A stretch of DNA of 64,000 bases, from the NCBI RefSeq assembly GCF_000935125.1, contig NZ_JRKI01000029.1, forward strand, positions 310,001 through 374,000. Reading direction: 5' to 3'. Position 1 is the stretch's first letter; every line of letters begins with the position of its first letter. The stretch is from Streptomyces natalensis ATCC 27448. Its GTDB lineage: Bacteria > Actinomycetota > Actinomycetes > Streptomycetales > Streptomycetaceae. Both the position numbers and the translations under genes were made by a program. Of the stretch, positions 36,322 to 45,400 are shown piece by piece. The notes below the pieces were generated by a model. The model saw nothing but the letters and a program-made list of their open reading frames with translations, did not search any database and had not been told where the DNA came from.

Positions 36322-39300
36322 TCACGCGTTGCCGAGGGAGTCGAGCCATTCCCGGACGATCCGCGCGGTCTCCGGGGCGTCGTCGCGGACCATGGAGAAG
36401 TGGTCCGCGTCCACGCTGCGGACGTCGACCGGGCTGCCGTGGTCCTCGCCGTAGATTCCGGTGTCGGTCCCGATGCCGAAGGTCTCCTTGGTGGCACGGA
36501 TGATCAGTACGGGAACGGTCGTGTGCCGCACTTCGAGCTGGTTCAGCATGCCCATCCAGCGCGCCATCGCCGACAGCCTGGAGTTCGTCATCCGTACCGG
36601 CGAGACCTCGTCGACCATGAAGTGGCGTCGCATCAGGCCGGCGTAGTCGATGCTCTCGTTCTGCTCGTGCCGGAGGCTGAGGGTGTCCAGCAGCACGACG
36701 GCCTCGGGCCGGATGCCCCAGGTGTTCTCCAGCAGGGCCGCAGCCAGGTAGGCGAAGGCGCCGGCGGACGAGTGCCCGACCAGCACGAACGGGTTGCCGT
36801 CGCTCGCCCGCAGCGCGCTCTCCGCGATGACCCGCACCGCGGTCTCCGCAGTGGCCGGCAGACGCTCCCCCGTGGCAAAGCCGACCAGCGGCAGCGCGCT
36901 GACGTGCCGCTCACCTCGGAAGGACGCGGCGAGCCTGGCGTATTCGTGTACGCCACCGTTGGCGGTGGGTGTGCTCACACAGATCAGCCGCGGCGTGCCG
37001 GGGCCCTCGGCGAGGGTTGCCGGGAGCGGCAGATCCTCCAGTTCGGCGGTGTTCTCGAAGCTCGGACGCAGGGCGCCGAGGGCGGAGAGCATGCGCTGGG
37101 CCTCCGGGACCTTGCCGCTGTCCAGGGCGTCGAGGAACATCCGCTCCAGCGAGTCGGTCTCCGGTGCGGCGACCGGGAGGAAGCCCGCTTGCGACGCGGA
37201 GCCGTCCAGGGCCGACTGGGCGGCCAGGTCGGCGTAGAGCCGGGCCGCGAGGTCGGTGGGGTTCTTGCTGTCGAAGACCACGGTTGCCGACAGCCGTAGT
37301 CCGGTGACGGTGGAGAGCCGGTTGCGCAGTTCGACGGAGGTCAGGGAGTCGAAGCCCAGCTCGTAGAACTCCCTGCGGGCGTCGACGTTCTGGGATGAGG
37401 CGTGTCCGAGGACGGCGGCGGCCTCGGTCCGTACGACATCGGTCATCAGCTGCGTGCGCTCCTCGGGGCGCGCGGCCCGCAGCCGGTCGGCGAGGGACAC
37501 GGCCGTCTCTCCCGTCGTGTTCACGGCCGTGCGGCGGGCGCCCTTGACCAGGCCGCGCAGCATCGACGGGACGGGGCCCTGGGCCCGCACCGGTCCGGAG
37601 ACGCGGCCGACCGCGACGAGGTGGGTCGCGCTGCCGGCGGTAGCGGCGTCGAAGAGCGCCAGGCCGCGCTCGGGGCTCAGCGGTGCGGTCCCGTACGAGG
37701 CCATCCGCTGCATGTCCGCATCGGAGAGGGTGGCGGTCATACCGCCACCCTGGGTCCAGGCGCCCCAGGCCAGGGACTGCGCGGGCAGCCCCAGGCCCGC
37801 CCGGTGCCCGGCCAGCGCATCGAGGAACACGTTGCCCGCCGCGTAGTTGCCCTGTCCCAGAGAACCGAGCACTCCGGAGATGGACGAGTACAGGACGAAC
37901 GCGGCCAGGTCGAGGTCCTTGGTGGCCTCGTGCAGATTCCAGGCCGCATCCACCTTCGGGCGCAGTACGGCCGACAGCCGCTCCGGCGTCAGCGAGGCGA
38001 TCACACCGTCATCGAGAACACCGGCCGTGTGGATCACCGCGGTCAGCGGATGCGCGGCATCCACCGCACCCACGACGGCCTCCACCGCCGCCCGGTCCGC
38101 TACATCGCAGGCACGGACCGCTATCTCGGCGCCGTGGGCGGCCAGTTCGTCGCGCAGCTCCCCTACGCCGGATGCCTCGGGTCCGCTCCGGCTGACCAGC
38201 AGCAGATGCCGTACACCGCGCTCGACCACCAGATGCCGGGCCAACTCACGCCCCAGACCCCCGGTACCACCGGTGACCAGCACCGTGCCGTCCGCATCCC
38301 ACTCCCGCGGCGACACGCCCGCGCCCTCGTTCGACTCGACCAACCGCCCCACCCGCACAGCGCCTTCGCGCACTACGAACTGAGCGTCCCCGGCAGCCAA
38401 CAGACCCGGCAGACCCGCAAGCACCTCCGCCAGGTCTCCGGAGTCGGCCTCCAGGTCCACCAGCGCGATCCGCCCCGGACTCTCCGACTGCGCCGAGCGC
38501 ACCAGACCCCACACCGCAGCCGCGGCCACATCGCGTACGGACTCGCCTCCGTCGGCGGAGACCGCGTTACGGGTGACGAACACCAAACGCGAAGCGCTCG
38601 TCCCCTCCCGGCCGGACCACTCCTGAAGCAGACCGAGCGTCCGGGCCGTCAACTCGTGCGCGGCAGCAGGCACATCACCACCCACACCGGACACGGGAAC
38701 CACCACGAAATCCTCATCGCCGGAGAGGTCCGCCAGAGTGGCAACCGATGCGCCCACACCCAGCTCATCCGCACCCAGGGACACGCACCGCACCCCGGCA
38801 GGCGGCACCTCAGGACCCGACACCCACTCCAACGACAACAGTGCGTCGCGCTCCGCGCCACGTCGCGCCGTCAACGGTGCGTCTGTATGGGTGAGTTGGG
38901 TGCGCAGAACGAGTTCCTCGACGGACAGGACGGGGGCGCCTTCGGCGTCGACGGCCACAAGAGACAGCGTGTCCTCGCCGGTTTTGATCACCCGGGCCCG
39001 CAGGACCGAGGCGCCGCCCGCATGCAGCGACACACCGCGCCAGGCGAAGGGCAGGAACGTGTCCCCCGCAGCGCCGATCCCGGCCATCCGGCGCGACTGG
39101 AGCACCGCGTCCAGCAGCACCGGATGGAGCCCGAAGGCCCCGGCGTCCTCGGCGACCTGGTCCGGCAGCGCCACCTCCACGTAGGCACCGTCCTCGCACT
39201 GCCACACCGAACGCAGGCCCTGGAAGGCCGGGCCGTAACCCGTCGTGTCGTAGAAGCCCTCCAGGTCGACGGCCTCGGCGCCCTGCGGCGGCCAGACCGT

Positions 39301-42300
39301 GGACCCGAAGTCCACGATCCGTTCACCGCTGGTCAGCGTGCCGCCCGCGTGCTGCATCCACGGCTGGTCGGGGTCGCCGTCGGGGCGGGCATGGATGGAG
39401 ATCGTGCGGGTGCCTGCCTCGTCGGCGGGTCCGACCAGCACCTGGACCTGGGTGCCGCTCTCCTCCGCGAGCACCAGCGGAGTCATCAGGACGAACTCGT
39501 CGACCCGGTCGCAGCCGACCTGATCGGCGGCGCGCATCGCCAGCTCCAGAAAGCCGGTGGCCGGGAAGAGGACGCTGCCGCCCATGGTGTGGTCGGTCAG
39601 CCACGGGTATGCCTGAAGCGACAGCCTGCCCGTCAGCACCACCTCACCGGACTCCGCGAGGGTGAGCGTCGCGCCCAGCAGCGGGTGCTCGGCGGACCGC
39701 AGACCCGCACCGACCACATCGCCGCTGAGCACGGCGGGACGAGGCCAGTAGCGCTCGTGCTGGAAGGGGTAGGTGGGCAGGTCGACGCGGCGGGCACCGG
39801 TGCCGGCGAAGATCCCGGACCAGTCCACCCCGACGCCCGCGACATGCAGCTGGGCGAGGGCGGTGAGCAGCGCGGTCTCCTCGGACCGGTCCTTACGCAG
39901 GGCCGGTACGGTGGTCGCGGTGCCGTCCAGGGTGTGCTGGGCCATCGCCGTCAGCACACCGTCAGGGCCCAACTCCAGGAAGACGGAGGCCCCTTCGGCG
40001 GCCAGGGCACTCACACCGTCGGCGAAGCGCACGGTCTCGCGCACATGCCGGACCCAGTACTCGGCCGAGCGGACGAGGTCCTCGGTGGCGAGTTCGCCGG
40101 TGAGGTTCGACACCAGCGCGATCCGCGGGGCTTCGTACGACAGTCCCTCGGCGACCCGTCGGAAGTCCTCCAGCATCGGCTCCATCAGCGGCGAGTGGAA
40201 GGCGTGGCTGACCGGCAGGCGCCGTGTCTTACGCCCCAGGCCGGTGAACTCCTCGGCGATCCGCAGGACTTCGCGCTCCTCCCCTGCGATCACCACCGCC
40301 TCCGGGCCGTTGACCGCCGCGATCGACACCCCGTCGACCAGCCGTGCAGCCACCTCGCTCTCTGCCGCCTGAACGGCGACCATCGCGCCGCCCGCCGGGA
40401 GGGCCTGCATCAGCCGCGCACGGGCCGCCACCAACGCACACGCATCCGCCAGCGAGAACACCCCGGCGACATGCGCCGCCGCGATCTCACCGATCGAGTG
40501 CCCGGCCACGAAATCCGGCCGCACACCCAGAGACTCAGACAGCCGGAACAACGCCACCTCGATGGCGAACAGCGCGGGCTGGGTGAACCCGGTCTCGTCC
40601 AGGCCCTCCGCCTCGCCGAACATCACATCCCGCAACCCGGCATCGAAGTGCGCCAGCACCCCGTCCAACGCCTCGGCGAACACCGGGAACCGACCGTACA
40701 ACTCCCGGCCCATCCCGACGCGTTGAGCACCCTGCCCCGAGAACAGCACCGCCAGCTTCCCGGCCGTGTGCTCGGCGTGCCCGCGTGCCACCTCGACGGT
40801 TTCGCCGCCCTCGGACAGCAGCACCGCACGGTGCTCCAGATGCGCCCGGGTGGTCGCCAGTGAGAGGCCCAGGTCGAGAGGCGACCGGTCGGTCAGCGCG
40901 GAGATCCGGTCGAGCTGCGCGGTCAGTGCCTCCTCGGACTTCGCGGAGACCAGCCAGGGCACGGCCGACGGCGAGGTATGCGGCCCTTCCTCGTCCTCGG
41001 GCTCCTCGGCGGCCGGTGGCTGCTCAAGGATGATGTGGGCGTTGGTGCCGCTGATGGCGAAGGACGACACGCCGGCCCGCCACGGCCGGTCGGCCTTGGG
41101 CCACTCCTGAGGCTCCGTCAGCAGTTGCAGCGCACCGGACGACCAGTCCACATGTGACGACGGCGCCTCCACATGCAGCGTCCTGGGCAGGACGCCGTGC
41201 CGCATCGCCAGGATCATCTTGATCAGCCCGGCCGCGCCGGCCGCCGCCTGCGTGTGACCGAGGTTGGACTTGACCGACCCCAGCAGCAGCGGCCGCTCGG
41301 GGTCCCGGTCCCGGCCGTACGTGGCCAGCAGCGCCTGCGCCTCGATCGGATCACCGAGCGCGGTGCCGGTGCCATGGGCCTCGACCACGTCCACGTCCGA
41401 GGCCGACAGACCGGCGGCGGCCAGCGCCTGCCGGATCACCCGCTGCTGGGAGGGACCGCTGGGGGCCGTCAGGCCGTTGGAGGCGCCGTCCTGGTTGACG
41501 GCCGAGCCCCGGACGACCGCGAGGACCGGATGCCCGTTGCGGCGGGCGTCGGACAGGCGCTCCACGACCAGAACGCCCACGCCCTCGGACCATGCGGTGC
41601 CGTCGGCCGTGTCGGAGAACGCCTTGCACCGGCCGTCCGGCGCCAGCCCGCCCTGCCTGCTGAATCCGACGAAGCTCATCGGCGTCGATATCGCCGTCAC
41701 CCCTCCGGCCAGCGCCAGCGAGCACTCCCCCACACGCAGCGCCTGGGCCGCCAGGTGCAGTGAGACCAGGGAGGAGGAGCATGCGGTGTCGACGGTGACG
41801 GCCGGGCCCTCCAGGCCGAAGGTGTACGAGACCCGGCCGGACAGGATGCTGGCGATGAGGCCGGTGCTGCCGTGGCCTTCGATGTCCTCGCGGGAGTTCA
41901 TCACGGTGTTGATGTAGTCGATACCGCTCGTGCCCACGAAGACACCGGTCTCGGTGCCCCGCAGGGACACGGGGTCGATTCCGGCGCGCTCCAGGGCCTC
42001 CCAGGAGGACTCCAGCAGGATGCGCTGCTGGGGGTCCATCGTCACGGCCTCGCGGGGCGAGATGCCGAAGAAGCCCGCGTCGAACGAGGCGGCGTCGATG
42101 AAGCCGCCTTCGGCGGTGGCACTGCTGCCACTGCCGTCGCCGGCGAGCAGGTCGAGGTCCCAGCCGCGGTCCGTGGGGAAGGTCGAGATGCCGTCCCGGC
42201 CGTCCTTCAACAACTGCCAGAATTCTTCCGGCGACCGCACGCCACCCGGTAGTCGGCAGGACATGCCCACGATGGCTATCGGTTCCTGCTTGGCGGACTC

Positions 42301-42396
42301 GACTTCCCGAAGCCGTTGGCGGGTCTGGTGCAAGTCGTTCGTGACCCACTTGAGGTAGTCAACGAGCTTTTTGTCGTTCGGCTTGTCGTTCGGCAT
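36322..42396 (-). CDS. Type I PKS, terminal module KS-AT-DH-KR-ACP-TE
   Basis: The product is 2,024 residues. An N-terminal docking coil (KLVDYLKWVTNDLHQTRQRL) is followed by KS (about 42280-41020; DTACSSSL, EAHGTGT, KSNLGHT), AT (about 40755-39760; GHSIGE and SHAFHS, so malonyl-CoA), DH (about 39690-38870; His in DHTMGGSVLFP, Asp in HPVLLDAVL), KR (about 38290-37600; GGTGGLG, LDD so B-type, GNYAAGN), ACP (about 37440-37240; LGFDSLTSVELRN) and TE (about 36990-36325; VGHSSAGAF, His in DADHFSM). All catalytic residues are intact. It should add the last C2 unit, make a 2,3-double bond and release the chain. ATG 42396 has GGAAGG 8 bases upstream. Gap to the preceding PKS gene is 35 bp. Confidence 0.95.
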   Translation of the reverse strand: MPNDKPNDKKLVDYLKWVTNDLHQTRQRLREVESAKQEPIAIVGMSCRLPGGVRSPEEFWQLLKDGRDGISTFPTDRGWDLDLLAGDGSGSSATAEGGFIDAASFDAGFFGISPREAVTMDPQQRILLESSWEALERAGIDPVSLRGTETGVFVGTSGIDYINTVMNSREDIEGHGSTGLIASILSGRVSYTFGLEGPAVTVDTACSSSLVSLHLAAQALRVGECSLALAGGVTAISTPMSFVGFSRQGGLAPDGRCKAFSDTADGTAWSEGVGVLVVERLSDARRNGHPVLAVVRGSAVNQDGASNGLTAPSGPSQQRVIRQALAAAGLSASDVDVVEAHGTGTALGDPIEAQALLATYGRDRDPERPLLLGSVKSNLGHTQAAAGAAGLIKMILAMRHGVLPRTLHVEAPSSHVDWSSGALQLLTEPQEWPKADRPWRAGVSSFAISGTNAHIILEQPPAAEEPEDEEGPHTSPSAVPWLVSAKSEEALTAQLDRISALTDRSPLDLGLSLATTRAHLEHRAVLLSEGGETVEVARGHAEHTAGKLAVLFSGQGAQRVGMGRELYGRFPVFAEALDGVLAHFDAGLRDVMFGEAEGLDETGFTQPALFAIEVALFRLSESLGVRPDFVAGHSIGEIAAAHVAGVFSLADACALVAARARLMQALPAGGAMVAVQAAESEVAARLVDGVSIAAVNGPEAVVIAGEEREVLRIAEEFTGLGRKTRRLPVSHAFHSPLMEPMLEDFRRVAEGLSYEAPRIALVSNLTGELATEDLVRSAEYWVRHVRETVRFADGVSALAAEGASVFLELGPDGVLTAMAQHTLDGTATTVPALRKDRSEETALLTALAQLHVAGVGVDWSGIFAGTGARRVDLPTYPFQHERYWPRPAVLSGDVVGAGLRSAEHPLLGATLTLAESGEVVLTGRLSLQAYPWLTDHTMGGSVLFPATGFLELAMRAADQVGCDRVDEFVLMTPLVLAEESGTQVQVLVGPADEAGTRTISIHARPDGDPDQPWMQHAGGTLTSGERIVDFGSTVWPPQGAEAVDLEGFYDTTGYGPAFQGLRSVWQCEDGAYVEVALPDQVAEDAGAFGLHPVLLDAVLQSRRMAGIGAAGDTFLPFAWRGVSLHAGGASVLRARVIKTGEDTLSLVAVDAEGAPVLSVEELVLRTQLTHTDAPLTARRGAERDALLSLEWVSGPEVPPAGVRCVSLGADELGVGASVATLADLSGDEDFVVVPVSGVGGDVPAAAHELTARTLGLLQEWSGREGTSASRLVFVTRNAVSADGGESVRDVAAAAVWGLVRSAQSESPGRIALVDLEADSGDLAEVLAGLPGLLAAGDAQFVVREGAVRVGRLVESNEGAGVSPREWDADGTVLVTGGTGGLGRELARHLVVERGVRHLLLVSRSGPEASGVGELRDELAAHGAEIAVRACDVADRAAVEAVVGAVDAAHPLTAVIHTAGVLDDGVIASLTPERLSAVLRPKVDAAWNLHEATKDLDLAAFVLYSSISGVLGSLGQGNYAAGNVFLDALAGHRAGLGLPAQSLAWGAWTQGGGMTATLSDADMQRMASYGTAPLSPERGLALFDAATAGSATHLVAVGRVSGPVRAQGPVPSMLRGLVKGARRTAVNTTGETAVSLADRLRAARPEERTQLMTDVVRTEAAAVLGHASSQNVDARREFYELGFDSLTSVELRNRLSTVTGLRLSATVVFDSKNPTDLAARLYADLAAQSALDGSASQAGFLPVAAPETDSLERMFLDALDSGKVPEAQRMLSALGALRPSFENTAELEDLPLPATLAEGPGTPRLICVSTPTANGGVHEYARLAASFRGERHVSALPLVGFATGERLPATAETAVRVIAESALRASDGNPFVLVGHSSAGAFAYLAAALLENTWGIRPEAVVLLDTLSLRHEQNESIDYAGLMRRHFMVDEVSPVRMTNSRLSAMARWMGMLNQLEVRHTTVPVLIIRATKETFGIGTDTGIYGEDHGSPVDVRSVDADHFSMVRDDAPETARIVREWLDSLGNA

Positions 42397-42431
42397 GCCG
42401 TGGAACCTTCCGTGGAAATAAGGGGCCGGAC

Positions 42432-45400
42432 TCAGCGATCGCTGTGACGGCCGAGCTCGTTGTCGATGAAGGCGAAGATCTCGTCGGTGCTGGCGGCTTC
42501 GAGCCGCTCGGCGACCTCTGCGCCGTCCTCCTCCGCTGGGGCGTCCCGCCAGTCGTCAAGGATCTGCGCCAGACGGGCGGTGACGGCGGCCCTGGTTCGG
42601 GCGTCGGGCGCGCCGGCGGCGAGTGCGGAGTCGAGCCGTTCGAGTTCTGCCAGGAGGGCCGGTCCCGTGGCGGCCTCTTCCACGAGCTCCGAGACGAAGT
42701 GGTCGGCGAGCGCGGTGGGGTTGGGGTAGTCGAAGACGAGGGTGGCGCTCAGCCGCAGTCCGGTGAGGGCGGAGAGCCGGTTGCGCAGTTCGACGGAGGT
42801 CAGGGAGTCGAAGCCGAGTTCGTTGAACTCCCGCCGGGCGTCGACGTTCTTCGCCGAGGCGTGTCCGAGGACGGCGGCGGCCTCGGTGCGGACCAGGTCC
42901 GTCATCAGGCGCGGGCGCTCCTCGGGGCGCGCGGCCCGCAGCCGGTCGGCGAGGGACACGGCCGTCTCTCCCGTCGTGTTCACGGCCGTGCGGCGGGCGC
43001 CCTTGACCAGGCCGCGCAGCACCGACGGGACCGGGGCCGAGGCCCGCACCGGCCCGCCGACCCGGCCGACCGCGACGAGGTGGGCCGCGCTGCGCGCACA
43101 GGCGGCGTCGAACAGGGCCAGGCCGCGCTGCCGGCTCAGCGGTGCGGTGCCGTAGGAGGCCATCCGCTGCATATCCGTGTCGGAGAGGGTGGCGGTCATG
43201 CCGCCGTCCTGGGTCCAGGCGCCCCAGGCCAGGGACTGCGCGGGCAGCCCCTGCCCCATCCGGTGCCAGGCGAGCGCATCGAGGAACACGTTGCCTGCCG
43301 CGTAGTTGGCCTGTCCGGGAGCACCGAGCACCCCGGAGATGGACGAGTACAGCACGAACGCGGCCAGGTCGAGGTCCTTGGTGGCCTCGTGCAGATTCCA
43401 GGCCGCATCCACCTTCGGGCGCAGTACGGTCGACAGCCGCTCCGGTGTCAGCGAGGTGACCAGCCCGTCATCGAGGACACCGGCCGTGTGGATCACGGCG
43501 GTCAACGGGTGTTCGGCCGGTACGGCAGCGACGAGAGCGTGCACCGCCGCCCGGTCGGCCACGTCGCAGGCGCGCACGGTGACCTCCGCGCCGTGGGCGG
43601 CCAGTTCGTCGCTCAGTCCGGAGACGCCCGGCGCCTCGGGTCCGCTCCGGCTGACCAGCAGCAGATGCCGTACACCGCGCTCGACCACCAGATGCCGGGC
43701 CAACTCACGCCCCAGACCCCCGGTACCACCGGTGACCAGCACCGTGCCGTCCGCATCCCACTCCCGCGGCGACACGCCCGCGCCCTCGTTCGACTCGACC
43801 AACCGCCCCACCCGCACAGCACCTTCGCGCACTACGAACTGAGCGTCCCCGGCAGCCAACAGACCCGGCAGACCCGCAAGCACCTCCGCGAGATCGCCGG
43901 AGTCGGCCTCCAGGTCCACCAGCGCGATCCGCCCCGGACTCTCCGACTGCGCCGAGCGCACCAGACCCCACACCGCAGCCGCGGCCACATCGCGTACGGA
44001 CTCGCCTTCGTCGGCGGAGACCGCGTTACGGGTGACGAACACCAAACGCGAGCCACTTGAGCCCTCGCGGCCGGACCACTCCTGAAGCAGACCGAGCGTC
44101 CGGGCCGTCAACTCGTGCGCGGCAGCAGGCACATCACCACCCACACCGGACACGGGAAGCACCACGAAATCCTCGTCCCCGGAGAGGTCCGCCAACGAGG
44201 CGACCGACGCGCCCACACCCAGTTCATCCGCGCCCAGGGACACGCACCGCACCCCGGCCGGCGGCACCTCAGGACCCGACACCCACTCCAACGACAACAG
44301 CTCATCGCGCTCCGCGCCGTGCCGTGCCGCCGCCTGGCCGGTGCCGGGGTCGCGGTAGGCCCGCATCACCATCGCCTCGGCGGACAGTACGGGTGCGCCT
44401 TCGGCGTCGACGGCCGCGATGGACATCGAGTCGTCGCCGGTCTTCACGACCCGGACCCGCAGGACCGAGGCGCCGCCCGCATGCAGCGAGACGCCTCGCC
44501 AGGCGAAGGGCAGGAACTGGTCGTCCGCGCTGCCGACCCCGGCGATGCGGTGCGACTGCAACACCGCGTCCAGCAGCGCCGGATGGAGCCCGAAGGCCCC
44601 GGCGTCCTCGGCCACGTGGTCCGGCAGGGCCACTTCCGCGTAGGCACCGTCCCCGCAGCTCCACACCGAACGCAGGCCCTGGAACGCGGGGCCGTAACCG
44701 GTCCCTTCGTAGAAGCCCTCCAGGTCGACGGCCACCGCGTCCTGCGGCGGCCACACGGTGGAACCGAAGTCCACGACGCGCTCGCCGCTGGTCAGCGTGC
44801 CGCCCGCGTGCTGCATCCACGGCTGGTCGGGGTCGTCTTCCGGGCGGGCATGGATGGAGATCGTGCGGGTGCCTGCCTCGTCGGCGGGTCCGACCAGCAC
44901 CTGGACCTGGGTGCCGTTCTCCTCCGCGAGCACCAGCGGAGTCATCAGGACGAGGTCCTCTACGCGGTCGCAGCCGGCCTGGTCGGCGGCGTGCATCGCC
45001 AGCTCCAGAAAGCCGGTTCCCGGGAAGAAGACGTTGCCGCCGATGGCGTGGTCGGTCAGCCACGGATGCGTTTGCAGCGACAGCCTGCCCGTCAGCACCA
45101 CCTCACCGGACTCCGCGAGGGTGAGCGTCGCACCCAGCAGCGGGTGCTCCGCGGACCGCAGACCCGCACCGGCCACATCTCCGCTGAGCACGGCAGGACG
45201 AGGCCAGTAGCGCTCGTGCTGGAAGGGGGAGGTGGGCAGGTCGACGCGGCGGGCACCGGTGCCGGCGAAGATCCCGGACCAGTCCACCCCGATGCCCGCG
45301 ACATGCAGGTGGGCGAGGGCGGTGAGCAGCGCGGTCTCCTCGGGCCGGTCCTTGCGCAATACGGGGACAGCCACCTTCGTCTCGTCCAGAGTGTGCCGGG